Shown here: positions 17,587-26,839 of the stretch, one piece after another
Numbering within the stretch: position 1 is the first letter of the stretch
Layout of the letters: every line of letters begins with the position of its first letter
Source of the DNA: Paraburkholderia aromaticivorans
GTDB taxonomy: Bacteria > Pseudomonadota > Gammaproteobacteria > Burkholderiales > Burkholderiaceae
Length of the DNA: 64,000 bases
Reading direction: 5' to 3'
Assembly: GCF_012689525.1 (NCBI RefSeq)
Contig: NZ_CP051516.1
Span: forward strand, 806,001-870,000
Translations under genes and position numbers: made by a program
The notes under the pieces: generated by a model
Database searches by the model: none
What the model saw: the letters and a program-made list of their open reading frames with translations, nothing else
What the model was told of the DNA's origin: nothing

Positions 17587-18054
17587 CTGACAGGCAACGC
17601 TGACACGCACCACGCTGATTTACCGATTCGAGCCGCTGGGATAAGGCATATCGACCGCTTTATCTCGTCCCATAGACATCCTTAATAAACTGGACATGTT
17701 GCAATTTCACACTATCACCTATTGACACTTCAGCTACCATCGGGCTCCTTTCGATCTGCAGCAAAGTGACATTGGCGTCCAGCGCTTCAACGAACGTTCA
17801 ACGCAAATAAGTCCTCTTAAATCCGCCGATCGTGCGGGCTATTCCGCCAGCATTATTGGCGCGAACTTCTTCGCCGGTTATGCTGCATTGCGACATCGAA
17901 CGCAACGCGATGACCAGTGCGAAGCTTTGATCGTCTCCATTACCGCTTCTGTTTGCCGACCGCGCGAATGAGGGCAATGCATCGTCATTGACTCCTCGAT
18001 TCGAGCGAGGCCTGCCGTACCCAGGCAGGCTGCGATACTTACGTGAGGGAAATG
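17587..18054. other. Intergenic region before the Crp/Fnr gene
   Basis: These 468 bases contain no supported gene. There is a TTGACA at 17722-17727 but no good -10 at the right distance. A short inverted repeat lies near the downstream start. Confidence 0.4.
18010..18030. promoter_or_regulatory. Inverted repeat upstream of the Crp/Fnr gene
   Basis: GCCTGCC and GGCAGGC form a perfect 7-bp inverted repeat with a seven-base centre, about 24 bases before the start codon. It could be an operator or an mRNA hairpin that affects translation. It does not resemble the TGTGA-type half-site of Crp. Confidence 0.45.
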
Positions 18055-18789
18055 ATGACGACATTCCAGTCATACCGCCGTGGCAACCGTCTGCTCGAGG
18101 CGCTCCCAACGCATGAATGGGACGCGCTACTTCCTCATCTTGAACTCGTCGAATTGAGTCCGGGACAAACGCTGTCGAAATCCGGTGAACTCATACGAAC
18201 CGTCTATTTTCCGGCCACAGCAATCGTGTCTTTGCTGCAGACCATGGAAAACGGCAGTTCGGTGGAAATCGCCGCAATCGGCAGGGATGGCACGACCGGC
18301 GTGCCGATCCTGACGGGCGGCGACACCATGCCAGCCAGCGTTCAAGCTCAATGCCGGGGTTTTGCCTATCGAATCAGCGCTACAGCACTGCGCGAAGCAT
18401 TGCGCAATTGCACAACCCTGCGCTCATCGATGCTACTGTTCATGCAGGCTCTTCTCACCCAGGTCGCACAGACTGCGGCGTGCAACAGGCTGCATCGACT
18501 GGACGAGCAACTGTGCCGCTGGCTGCTGGTCGATATCGATCGTTCGGGCACAAGCGATTTGCATGTCACGCAGCAAGTCATTGCCGATATGCTCGGCGTG
18601 CGTCGTGAAGGCGTGACCGAGGCGTCCGGCAAGCTTTGCGAAGCCGATCTCATTCATCACAGTCGTGGCCGTGTCCGGATCCTCGATCGGACCGGGCTCG
18701 AGGCGCGCTCATGCGAATGTTATGAAATCGTGAAACGCGAATTCGACCGGCTATTGCCGCGTATCAACGCGATGGAAGTCACGCGCTGA
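18055..18789 (+). CDS. Crp/Fnr-family transcriptional regulator
   Basis: This is a protein of about 244 residues; GTG at 18043 and ATG at 18052 are alternative starts, and GAGGGA at 18045-18050 best suits 18055. Residues about 15-120 form a cyclic-nucleotide-binding-like beta barrel (SPGQTLSKSGELIRTVYFP, EIAAIGRDGTTG). The C-terminal winged helix includes VTQQVIADMLGVRREGVTEA as the recognition element. It lacks the N-terminal cysteine set of Fnr, so oxygen sensing by an iron-sulfur cluster is unlikely. Regulators of this branch often control exopolysaccharide genes in Burkholderia. Here it precedes the exopolysaccharide cluster by 1.2 kb on the same strand, so local control is plausible but not shown. 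Confidence 0.85.
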   Translation: MTTFQSYRRGNRLLEALPTHEWDALLPHLELVELSPGQTLSKSGELIRTVYFPATAIVSLLQTMENGSSVEIAAIGRDGTTGVPILTGGDTMPASVQAQCRGFAYRISATALREALRNCTTLRSSMLLFMQALLTQVAQTAACNRLHRLDEQLCRWLLVDIDRSGTSDLHVTQQVIADMLGVRREGVTEASGKLCEADLIHHSRGRVRILDRTGLEARSCECYEIVKREFDRLLPRINAMEVTR

Positions 18790-19483
18790 GGGTTTCGCCG
18801 TATTCACAATCCGAATTGACATCTGGGACGGCTGGCAATACGTTGATGCGTTCGCGTAGATTGCTGACGTTCCACGACGATAAAATACGGCGAGCAGCTG
18901 ACTTGAGGGAACACTGGCCAACGAATGACCGTGCCGCGGTCCGTGTGTGCTCGGGATCGTGCGCGGCAGTTTCTCCCCCCGCGGAGGGCTATTCGCGCGT
19001 GTCGGCACTCGCGCGGAGCGCCCGCCCAAGATTCATCGACCTGCTGCCTTGAATAGGCCGCACGATCTGATCGGAAGTTGCCGTTCGCCGTCTGCTTTTT
19101 CTGTCAAATTGCCATTGCGCGGCGGCCTGCAGTTCTTGCCTCGCGTCGCACTACATCCGCGCTTCTGCCGACTTTGCCATGCTCGTATGCGCGGCTCGCT
19201 TCACGCTGTGACCTCCAACGGGCGAGATCATCCGCGACCGGCGGGAGCCTGATGTCGCATCCACTGCCAAGCCATACGCGTACCGCTTCAGCTGTGCCGC
19301 TTTTCGACATGGTCGCGATTCTAGTAAAGTATGATGATTGGCGCGTCAACCGCCGCGTCATACCATCGCGGCTGACTGTGCGTCCGTGACGTTTCACCGG
19401 TTGCGTGTGGTGATCTTCGGTGAATCGCGAAGGAGGTGAATCGTTATAAATTCAATCTCGCCTCAATTGAAAGGACCCGGTAA
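18790..19483. other. Intergenic region with a strong unpaired Shine-Dalgarno sequence
   Basis: I see no supported gene in 694 bases. AGGAGG at 19431-19436 is a strong ribosome site, but no start codon lies at proper spacing. An abutting GTG at 19436 would open a 15-codon frame whose TAA at 19481-19483 touches the ATG of the small membrane protein. Confidence 0.4.
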
Positions 19484-19594
19484 ATGTCGAGCGTTTTGAC
19501 ACATTTTTTATGCTTCATATTCGGCGTGGTCATTGGCGTTTTCGTATGCGCATTATGTGTCGCACGTTCCAGAACGCCACGAGACGATAGATAG
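19484..19594 (+). CDS. Small single-pass membrane protein, 36 residues
   Basis: ATG at 19484 is preceded by AAGGA at eight-base spacing. The frame reads MSSVLTHFLCFIFGVVIGVF, then VCALCVARSRTPRDDR, and stops at TAG. Residues about 5-27 form one hydrophobic helix with a G-V-V-I-G-V pattern that could mediate helix packing, and the tail is basic, giving a cytoplasmic C-terminus by the positive-inside rule. There are three cysteines within or at the edges of the helix. It lies between the Crp/Fnr gene and rmlB, on the same strand. It is unrecognised; the evidence is the ribosome site plus the clear membrane-segment composition. Confidence 0.5.
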   Translation: MSSVLTHFLCFIFGVVIGVFVCALCVARSRTPRDDR

Positions 19595-20026
19595 CGCTTT
19601 CTTCGGGACGCGCAGGCAGCCGGCGTCCCGACGCGCATCGGCAGGTACATCTGCCACAAACCATGAAAGCCGCGGCGATCATCGCGACGGCAGGTGGGGC
19701 TCACAGCAAAAGAAATATCAGACTATCGGCGACAAGGCCGAACCACGTCAACGCGAATACCGAGAGTGTTCCCCCGGCCGAGCGAAGCTTCCCTCGTTTC
19801 CCCCGTTAGCGCAGGCGAAAGCATGTCTGTTGCTTTCCGCACTGAACCAGGATTTCTAGAACCCTACACTGGGACGGTGGCATCTGTTCGCGGCGCTGGA
19901 AGTCGCGATGGAAGCTACCCCAAAGCTGCTTACCGACGCCCCGTAGACGCATCATTCAACGGATGTCAGCCAGATTCCAATCGACCTTCCGCGTAACTGT
20001 GTGAAGGCGGCTTCCAGAGGGCTTCC
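19595..20026. other. Intergenic region, possibly a decayed coding remnant
   Basis: This 432-base stretch precedes rmlB. A short frame at about 19861-19946 reads like the end of a gene (LGRWHLFAALEVAMEATPKL, then LTDAP and a stop), but an in-frame stop lies just before it and no start is available. The rmlB ribosome site (AGAGGG) is at its end. I cannot identify a parent gene. Confidence 0.35.
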
Positions 20027-21088
20027 ATGATCTTGGTGACAGGCAGCGCCGGTTTTATCGGCGCCAACTTCGTGCTTGACTGGCTGCAAATCTACGATGA
20101 ACCCGTGGTGAGTGTCGACAAGCTCACCTATGCGGGCAATCTGCGTACGCTGAAATCTGTGCAGCACAATCCGCTGCATATTTTCGTGTGCGCCGATATA
20201 GGCGATCGCGCCGCAATGGACGAATTGCTGGCCGAATACAAGCCACGCGCGATTATCCATCTCGCGGCTGAGACTCATGTCGATCGGTCAATTCACGGGC
20301 CGGAGAACTTCGTGCTGACCAATGTCGTGGGTACTTTCACGCTACTGGAAGCGGCGCGTTCGTATTGGAGCAAGTTGAACGACGCCGCCAAAGCGGAATT
20401 CCGCTTCCTGCACGTGTCGACCGACGAGGTGTTCGGCTCGCTCTCCGCTACCGATCCGCCATTCTCGGAGACCACGCCGTACGCGCCGAACAGCCCTTAC
20501 TCGGCCACCAAGGCGGGTTCCGACCATCTGGTGCGCGCCTACCATCATACGTACGGTCTCCCGATGCTCACCACAAACTGCTCGAACAACTACGGTCCGT
20601 ACCAGTTCCCCGAGAAGCTGATTCCGCTGATGATCGCCAATGCGCTCGGCGGCAAGCCGCTGCCGGTCTATGGCGACGGTCAGAACGTGCGCGACTGGCT
20701 GTATGTCGGCGACCATTGCAGCGCGATCCGCGAGGTGCTCGCGCGCGGCACGCCGGGCGAGACGTACAACATCGGTGGCTGGAACGAAAAGAAGAATCTC
20801 GGCGTGGTCCACACGCTGTGCGAACTGCTCGATCAGTTGCGTCCGAAGACGGGCGCGTCGTACCGCGATCAGATCACCTATGTGAAGGATCGTCCGGGCC
20901 ACGACCGCCGTTATGCAATCGACGCCCGCAAGCTCGAACGCGAACTCGGCTGGAAGCCTGCGGAAACGTTCGAGACGGGTCTCGCCAAGACGGTCCAGTG
21001 GTATCTGGACAATCAGGCGTGGTCGGACGAAGTCGCCTCCGGTGACTATCGCAAGTGGGTTGAGACCAACTACGCGCAGCGCGCGTAA
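20027..21088 (+). CDS. rmlB: dTDP-glucose 4,6-dehydratase
   Basis: The protein has 353 residues with an AGAGGG ribosome site before the [14 protein letters not shown] at the N-terminus binds [14 protein letters not shown] and STDEVFGSL carry the catalytic threonine and Asp-Glu pair of Rml[11 protein letters not shown] supplies the tyrosine and lysine. It converts dTDP-glucose to dTDP-4-keto-6-deoxyglucose. It is followed after ten bases by rmlA, but rmlC and rmlD are not in the window. The 4-keto product is also the substrate of the WecE/RffA aminotransferase encoded at 29172-30344, which offers a use without rhamnose synthesis. Confidence 0.95.
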   Translation: MILVTGSAGFIGANFVLDWLQIYDEPVVSVDKLTYAGNLRTLKSVQHNPLHIFVCADIGDRAAMDELLAEYKPRAIIHLAAETHVDRSIHGPENFVLTNVVGTFTLLEAARSYWSKLNDAAKAEFRFLHVSTDEVFGSLSATDPPFSETTPYAPNSPYSATKAGSDHLVRAYHHTYGLPMLTTNCSNNYGPYQFPEKLIPLMIANALGGKPLPVYGDGQNVRDWLYVGDHCSAIREVLARGTPGETYNIGGWNEKKNLGVVHTLCELLDQLRPKTGASYRDQITYVKDRPGHDRRYAIDARKLERELGWKPAETFETGLAKTVQWYLDNQAWSDEVASGDYRKWVETNYAQRA

Positions 21089-21098
21089 AGGCACGGCA

Positions 21099-21992
21099 AT
21101 GACGCGCAAAGGCATTATTCTCGCGGGCGGCTCGGGCACACGCCTGTATCCGATCACGCACGTGGTCTCCAAGCAGTTACTGCCGGTCTACGACAAGCCG
21201 ATGATCTACTACCCGCTGTCCACGCTGATGGTGGCGGGCATTCGCGATGTACTGATCATTTCCACGCCGCAGGACACGCCGCGCTTCGAAGCGATGCTGG
21301 GCGATGGCAGCCAGTGGGGCATGAACATCCAGTACGCGGTTCAGCCTTCACCGGATGGACTCGCGCAGGCGTTCATCATCGGCCGGGATTTTGTGGGCAA
21401 CGATCCGTCGGCGCTGATTCTCGGCGACAACATTTTCTACGGCCACGATCTCGCCGCGCAGCTCGAGCGCGCAAATGCGCGTGACAGCGGCGCGACCGTG
21501 TTCGCGTATCACGTGCATGACCCGGAACGTTACGGGGTCGTTGAGTTCGACAAGAGTTTTCACGCGCTCTCCATCGAGGAAAAGCCCGCGGCGCCGCGCT
21601 CGAACTACGCGGTCACGGGTCTGTACTTCTACGACAAGCAAGTCTGCGACATTGCCGCGGACATCAGGCCGTCGCCGCGTGGCGAACTCGAGATCACCGA
21701 CGTCAACTCATGCTATCTGCGGCGCAATGCGCTCGACGTGGAAATCATGGGCCGTGGCTACGCGTGGCTCGATACCGGCACGCATGATTCGCTGATCGAA
21801 GCGGCGACCTTCATCGCCACGCTGCAGAAGCGTCAGGGTTTGGTGGTGGCGTGCCCGGAGGAGATTGCATTCCGCCGACATTGGATCGACGAGGAGAAAT
21901 TGCTGCAACTCGCGAAACCGCTCGCCAAGAATGCATATGGCCAGTATCTGCTCAATCTTCCGATGGATCAGGTGGCATGGCCAAGCCGCTAA
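21099..21992 (+). CDS. rmlA: Glucose-1-phosphate thymidylyltransferase
   Basis: The protein has 297 residues from the ATG at 21099; the open frame upstream overlaps rmlB and is a shadow. [16 protein letters not shown] is the nucleotidyltransferase signature, [11 protein letters not shown] and [10 protein letters not shown] are RmlA motifs, and [11 protein letters not shown] is the conserved C-terminal motif. It makes dTDP-glucose from dTTP and glucose-1-phosphate, the first step toward the product of RmlB. Full length for the family. The ribosome site is AAAGG, about eight bases before the start. Confidence 0.96.
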   Translation: MTRKGIILAGGSGTRLYPITHVVSKQLLPVYDKPMIYYPLSTLMVAGIRDVLIISTPQDTPRFEAMLGDGSQWGMNIQYAVQPSPDGLAQAFIIGRDFVGNDPSALILGDNIFYGHDLAAQLERANARDSGATVFAYHVHDPERYGVVEFDKSFHALSIEEKPAAPRSNYAVTGLYFYDKQVCDIAADIRPSPRGELEITDVNSCYLRRNALDVEIMGRGYAWLDTGTHDSLIEAATFIATLQKRQGLVVACPEEIAFRRHWIDEEKLLQLAKPLAKNAYGQYLLNLPMDQVAWPSR

Positions 21993-22464
21993 CAAGACTT
22001 GCGTTCGAGCGGCGTGAAGCGGCTCGCATGAGTTCATGCGATAGGCGATACGCCGCGCGTTAAACGTGCGCCGCCGCACATTTAATTTGACCCCGGACAG
22101 GTACGCTTCAACGCATGAGCCGCAGGGAGTCTATCGCTCGCCGGCTGTGTTCAAGTGTTCATCCGCGCGGTCTCCGCAGGGGTTGAGAGGGCTTCTCCGA
22201 TACTCGCGATATACCCGCAGACTGAATCAAGAAGCCTGCCGATACGTCCAGTTCGCGCGGGTGAGTTTCGAATCGCCGATACGTATGTGGCCAATCTGAA
22301 TGGCCAATCCGCTGACGGCCGGCCGCAATGATAGTGGAATCTTTCGGTCGCTTGATAAATCACGCGCTCGCCCTGAGACAAGTTCGCGAGGAAATCAATT
22401 CGGTTCGCGATACCTCTGGCGGCGCCCGCAGTCCTTACCTAATTTACAGGCAGACCAGACCGCG
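21993..22464. other. Intergenic region between rmlA and wzx
   Basis: I see no supported gene in these 472 bases. The reading frame of the flippase extends back through the last 165 bases, but the start at 22465 fits the family better. There is no clear terminator. Confidence 0.4.
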
Positions 22465-23955
22465 ATGTTGAGACGAAGCCTGCTTGCAAATTTCGTCGGC
22501 CAGATGGTGACCGTATCGCTCGGTATTGTCATGGTGCCGATCTACGTGCGTCATCTCGGAGTGGAAGCATATGGGCTGATTGCCATTAACGCCGTGCTTC
22601 TCGCATGGGTACTCGTTCTAGACTTCGGACTTTCGCCGACGTTGTGTCGCGAGCTAGGCAGCCTGCGTGCTGGCACTGGCTCGAAAGCTGAAGTGGGACT
22701 GCTGCTGGAATCCCTGGAAAAGCTGATTCTCGGCACTAGCGCAATCCTGTTCATCCTGTCGATCTTCGCGGCGCCTTATTTTGCCGAGCGATGGTTGAAC
22801 GCGTCCACCTTGCCGCCGAGTGAGATCCGCACTGCGTTCGTGCTGATGATGCTGACCGCCATCGCGCGCTGGCTCAGTGCGCTGTATCGCGGCGGGGTGG
22901 TCGGCATCGATCGGCAGGTCGCACTCAATGCCATTGGTATTACCTTCGCCGTGATACGCAATGTGCTCGTCGTGCCGATCATCATGATCTGGCCTCGCGT
23001 CGAATCCTTCTTTGTCTGGCAACTCCTCGCGATTGTCGGCGAGGCCGTTGCGATGCGGATCCTGCTTGGCCGCACGATCGATATACCGTTCGTGTCGATG
23101 CGTTTTTCGTGGAAAGTTCTGTCGTCGCGCGCGAAGCTGTCGCTCTCGATTGCATTGTCGGCACTGATCTGGGCCTGCACCGCGCAGATCGACAAGGTCG
23201 TGCTTTCGAAGGTCCTGCCGTTGGCCGATTTTGCTGTGTTCAGCATGGCAACCCTGCTTGCAAGCGGCATCATGTTGCTGGCGAACCCCATTCAGCAAGC
23301 CTTTATTCCCCGCTTGACTACTGAGAGCTTCGGTGGCGGCGAGCGGATTCGTGAGATGTACGCGCTGGCCACAGAGGTGACGTCATTGGCGGTGATTCCA
23401 GTCGCAGCCGTATTCGCGTTTGCGCCGGAAGCCGTCCTTCGATTGTGGTCCGCGAGCGCGCCGGTGACACCCGAAGCATTGCGAACGATGCAATGCTACT
23501 CGGTCGGAAACGCGTGTTCGGCCCTCGCCTCGCTTGCGTTCTTCGTGCAATACGCAAAGGGGGATTTGTCACTGCACCTGAAGGGCAATATCGGCTTTCT
23601 TATTCTCTTTGCGCCTGCGGTCGTGTACGGCGGGATTCACTTCGGTGCGGTCGGCGCTGCCTACGCGTGGCTGGGAATGAATCTTCTGCTCCTGCTCGGC
23701 TGGGTTGCGATCGTACATCGAAAGTTTATCGCTGGGATCAACGCCAGTTGGTATCGCGGAGTCGCGGTGCGTGTTGCCGCGATCATACCCGTCGGACTGT
23801 TGGTGAGCCGTGCGGATTTGACGACCTACTCGCGCATTGGTCTTTTCTTTGTTCTGTCGGGCACATGGCTTGCCATGGTCGCCCTAACCGTCGCGGTTTC
23901 GCCGATCGTTCAACGCAAGGCTCGCCACCTGGCGGGACGACTGGCCTTCAACTGA
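22465..23955 (+). CDS. wzx: Wzx-type polysaccharide flippase
   Basis: The 496-residue membrane protein has about twelve to fourteen hydrophobic helices. It begins MLRRSLLANFVGQMVTVSLG, typical of the Wzx/MATE-like polysaccharide exporters, which flip undecaprenyl-linked repeat units across the inner membrane. The 55 upstream codons in frame are polar and unlike a Wzx N-terminus. It lies ten bases before a GT2 gene and shares a cluster with a Wzy polymerase and a Wzc kinase, so the locus uses the Wzx/Wzy-dependent route. A second, unrelated flippase gene is at 52697-53959. Confidence 0.88.
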   Translation: MLRRSLLANFVGQMVTVSLGIVMVPIYVRHLGVEAYGLIAINAVLLAWVLVLDFGLSPTLCRELGSLRAGTGSKAEVGLLLESLEKLILGTSAILFILSIFAAPYFAERWLNASTLPPSEIRTAFVLMMLTAIARWLSALYRGGVVGIDRQVALNAIGITFAVIRNVLVVPIIMIWPRVESFFVWQLLAIVGEAVAMRILLGRTIDIPFVSMRFSWKVLSSRAKLSLSIALSALIWACTAQIDKVVLSKVLPLADFAVFSMATLLASGIMLLANPIQQAFIPRLTTESFGGGERIREMYALATEVTSLAVIPVAAVFAFAPEAVLRLWSASAPVTPEALRTMQCYSVGNACSALASLAFFVQYAKGDLSLHLKGNIGFLILFAPAVVYGGIHFGAVGAAYAWLGMNLLLLLGWVAIVHRKFIAGINASWYRGVAVRVAAIIPVGLLVSRADLTTYSRIGLFFVLSGTWLAMVALTVAVSPIVQRKARHLAGRLAFN

Positions 23956-23964
23956 GAAAACAGC

Positions 23965-24966
23965 ATGGATACAACTCTTCAGAACCCGGTCCACGAGCAA
24001 ACCGCGCCTGTGTTGTCGGTTGTCGTGCTTTGTTATCGGCAAGGCGAATACGTCGGTCCGTGTCTGCAAAGCGTGCTTGACCAGAAGCTCGATGTGCCGT
24101 TCGAGGTGATCGTGGGTGACGACAACTCACCTGACAATTCCCTCGAAGTCATCGAATCGTTTCGACTGCGCTATCCGGATGTGATCAAGGTCGTTTCGCA
24201 CGAAAAAAACGTTGGCTTCTCGGGTAACTTCGCTGATACGGTTGCTCTTGCGAGAGGCGAATACATCGCCAACATCGACGGCGACGATGTCATGTTTCCC
24301 GGCAAACTTCAGCGTCAGCTCGATTTTTTACGGGCTCACCCGGAATGCGGTCTCGTCGTGCACAAGATGCGCACAGTCGACCAGGATACGTTGGAGGTCG
24401 TGCCGTATCCGCTGTCGGAGAATAAACCGGCAACGTTCGACGCTGAGTACCTCATCAAGCAGGGACCGTTCTTTTTTCACAGCTCGGAAATGTACCGGGC
24501 GCACTTGCGCCGCCGCCATCCCGTCGACGTCGGTCTCAAGTCAGTGGCTGACGTGGCCCATCTGATGCAGGTCCTGATGGGTTCGCAAGGCTGCTATCTC
24601 GACGAAGAGTTGGGACTATACCGCGTCAACCGAACGGGTTTGACTTCCGTGCGCATCAACAATCCCGCGCGCCATAGGGAATGCCTCAACGACGTGATTC
24701 AGACCTGCCAGATCGCGGCCGATCTCGGCATGGCGAGCGACGCTGTTAACCAGGGGCGAGCAAAGTTCTATCTGACCTCGGCCATCTTCTTTCTGGAGCA
24801 CGGGCACGAGGATAGTTTCGAGGACTGCATCGAGTCCAGCTGGCGCGCAGCTCGAATCGGTCCGAAACAGATGGCTTTGTACGCCATGCGCCGCTGGCCT
24901 GGTACGTTGCGCCCGGTCTATAGGCGGCTCAAGCAGATGGCCGGACGACAACGGCTCAACGCATGA
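23965..24966 (+). CDS. Glycosyltransferase family 2
   Basis: The 333-residue protein has a GT-A fold. VLSVVVLCYRQGEYVGPCLQ is the N-terminal nucleotide-binding strand, VGDDNSPDNS the first acidic loop, and ANIDGDDVMFPGKL the metal-binding DxD-like loop. The C-terminal 100 residues are helical and basic, which fits membrane association. It starts ten bases after wzx and ends in a four-base overlap with the acyltransferase gene. It probably adds one sugar to the exopolysaccharide repeat unit; the donor is unknown. Confidence 0.83.
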   Translation: MDTTLQNPVHEQTAPVLSVVVLCYRQGEYVGPCLQSVLDQKLDVPFEVIVGDDNSPDNSLEVIESFRLRYPDVIKVVSHEKNVGFSGNFADTVALARGEYIANIDGDDVMFPGKLQRQLDFLRAHPECGLVVHKMRTVDQDTLEVVPYPLSENKPATFDAEYLIKQGPFFFHSSEMYRAHLRRRHPVDVGLKSVADVAHLMQVLMGSQGCYLDEELGLYRVNRTGLTSVRINNPARHRECLNDVIQTCQIAADLGMASDAVNQGRAKFYLTSAIFFLEHGHEDSFEDCIESSWRAARIGPKQMALYAMRRWPGTLRPVYRRLKQMAGRQRLNA

Positions 24967-25613
24967 GTACGACCATGCAGGAGAACGAGCGGCCTGCCAC
25001 CAGGAGAGTGAGGCTTCTCGATCTGTGTAACCGCGTGTTCCTCGCCTGGTACCGACTCAAGACGCGGTTGTGGTACGCGCATGTGTTCGAGTCGGTCGGC
25101 GCGAAAACGACGATTTTTCGTCCCATGCTGCTCGCCAACGTGCATTACGCGTCGATCGGCGAGCGTGTGCTGATCCGGCCGGGCGCGCGCATCGAGCTTG
25201 TCGTGATGGACGCGGCTGCGCCGCCGCGGCTCAGGATCGGAAACCACGTCAATATCGAGCAGAACGTTCACATCGTATGCGGTTCTTCAATCGAGATTGC
25301 CGATGGCGCGACCATTACCGGGAACGTTGCCATTGTCGATGTCGAGCATCCGTATGAGGACGTGAACGACACCACTCGCATTGGCGAGCGTATTCGCACG
25401 CGAGGTAATTACGTGGTGATCGGGCAGGGCGCATTTATTGGATTTAGCGCAGTCATTCTGCCCAACGTGAAAATCGGCCGCCACGTCGTGGTCGGCGCGC
25501 ATTCGGTAGTGACCCGCGACGTTCCCGACTATTGCGTGGTCGCAGGCAACCCGGCGCAAATCATCAAGCGCTACAACTTCGAAACCAGATGTTGGGAGAG
25601 GGAGAAACAATGA
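24963..25613 (+). CDS. Hexapeptide-repeat acyltransferase, WbbJ-like
   Basis: The protein has 216 residues. From about residue 60 it consists of left-handed beta-helix repeats ([I/V]-G-x-x-V-x-I type), including ASIGERVLIRPGARIEL, then YVVIGQGAFIGFSAVIL and NVKIGRHVVVGAHSVVTRDV, ending in VVAGNPAQIIKR. This is the LbH O- or N-acetyltransferase family; the coenzyme A site lies between trimer subunits. Its ATG overlaps the stop of the GT2 gene and its stop overlaps the ATG of the next epimerase gene, so the three are coupled. It could acetylate the polysaccharide, or an amino sugar such as dTDP-Fuc4N. The choice cannot be made from sequence. Confidence 0.85.
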   Translation: MSTTMQENERPATRRVRLLDLCNRVFLAWYRLKTRLWYAHVFESVGAKTTIFRPMLLANVHYASIGERVLIRPGARIELVVMDAAAPPRLRIGNHVNIEQNVHIVCGSSIEIADGATITGNVAIVDVEHPYEDVNDTTRIGERIRTRGNYVVIGQGAFIGFSAVILPNVKIGRHVVVGAHSVVTRDVPDYCVVAGNPAQIIKRYNFETRCWEREKQ

Positions 25614-26764
25614 AAGTCCTGATTACGGGTGGCGCCGGCTTTATCGGCTCGAGTCTGGCGCGCAAGCTCTGCGCCAACAATGCGGAAGTCACGGTCCTCG
25701 ATAACCTCTCCCCGCAGATCCACGGAGAGAATCCCAGTGTCACGTCGGCGATCTTCGCATCGTTGCCGGAAAGCGTGCACTTCGTGAAAGGCTCGGTGAC
25801 CGATCGGGCCATGCTCGAACGCGTCATGCAGGGGCAGGACGCGATCGTTCATCTTGCGGCCGAGACGGGTACGGGCCAATCGATGTACGAAGTCGATCGC
25901 TATGTCGACGTGAACGTGCATGGCACGGCACTGATTCTCGACATACTGGTGAAGAATAGCTGCAATACCGTGCGCAATGTGGTCGTTGCATCGTCGCGCG
26001 CGATCTACGGCGAAGGCAAGTACCGTTCTCCGGCCGCCGGCATTCTGTATCCCGGTCCGCGGAAGGAAAAAGACATGCTCGAAGGCCAGTTTGAACATCT
26101 CTGCCCGATAAGCGGCGAAGCGATGGAATGCGTACCCACCGACGAGGAATCGAAAATCCATCCGACGTCGCTTTACGGTATTACCAAGCAGACTCAGGAA
26201 CAGATGGTGATGACGACCTGCCGGTCCATCGGCATCGATGCGTCGGCGTTGCGTTATCAGAATGTCTACGGCCCGGGGCAGTCGTTATCCAACCCTTACA
26301 CGGGCATTCTCTCGATCTTTTCGACGCGCATCAAAAACGGCAATCCGATCAATATTTTCGAGGATGGCTTGGAAAGCCGTGACTTCGTCTATATCGATGA
26401 CGTGGTGGACGCGACCTACGCAGCACTCACCAACGCCAACGCGGCGGACAACGTGTTCGGCATCGGCTCGGGCGTACGCACTTCGGTCATGGACGTCGCA
26501 AAGACATTATGCGAGGCGTATGCCAGCAATGTCAGCATCTCCGTAACCGGCGCATTCCGCCTGGGCGATGTCCGCCATGTCTATGCCGATTTGACCAAGG
26601 CAAGGGACATGCTCGGGTTCGAGCCCAAGGTGTCGTTTAGCGAAGGCATCGCACGGTTTGCCCATTGGGTCGACCAGCAGCAGGTGATGGCCGATACCTA
26701 CGAGAAAAGCATCGCCGAGATGCGGGAAAAGGGTCTATACAAGGGCGTTGAACGCGCCGCATGA
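25610..26764 (+). CDS. NAD-dependent epimerase, dTDP-rhamnose 4-epimerase-like with altered insert
   Basis: The protein has 384 residues from the ATG at 25610, with GGGAGA upstream. GGAGFIG is at residues 7-13 and the catalytic Y189-x-x-x-K193 (YGITK) is present. Between YGEGKY (133-138) and TDEE lies an insert seen in enzymes annotated as dTDP-L-rhamnose 4-epimerase, which I recall normally carries a zinc ribbon. Here most metal ligands are missing: RSPAAG at 139-144 replaces a Cys/His pair and CPISG at 165-169 retains only one cysteine. It may act on dTDP-6-deoxy sugars made via RmlBA, but rmlC/rmlD are absent, so the rhamnose-based function is doubtful. Confidence 0.78.
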   Translation: MKVLITGGAGFIGSSLARKLCANNAEVTVLDNLSPQIHGENPSVTSAIFASLPESVHFVKGSVTDRAMLERVMQGQDAIVHLAAETGTGQSMYEVDRYVDVNVHGTALILDILVKNSCNTVRNVVVASSRAIYGEGKYRSPAAGILYPGPRKEKDMLEGQFEHLCPISGEAMECVPTDEESKIHPTSLYGITKQTQEQMVMTTCRSIGIDASALRYQNVYGPGQSLSNPYTGILSIFSTRIKNGNPINIFEDGLESRDFVYIDDVVDATYAALTNANAADNVFGIGSGVRTSVMDVAKTLCEAYASNVSISVTGAFRLGDVRHVYADLTKARDMLGFEPKVSFSEGIARFAHWVDQQQVMADTYEKSIAEMREKGLYKGVERAA

Positions 26765-26839
26765 CATTCCGGTGACGCGCTCACGCCATGACGGAGGCGC
26801 CGCGACGGGCGCCTGCGCAACTCATTTGAAGGACGCGAT

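Noticed and set aside
19694..19996. 100-codon plus-strand frame before rmlB
   Set aside because: No ribosome site, no recognised family, and composition like non-coding GC-rich DNA. Noted only as part of a possible decayed region.
22300..22464. 55-codon N-terminal extension of the flippase
   Set aside because: It is polar and basic, with no family match, while MLRRSLLANF at 22465 is a typical Wzx start.
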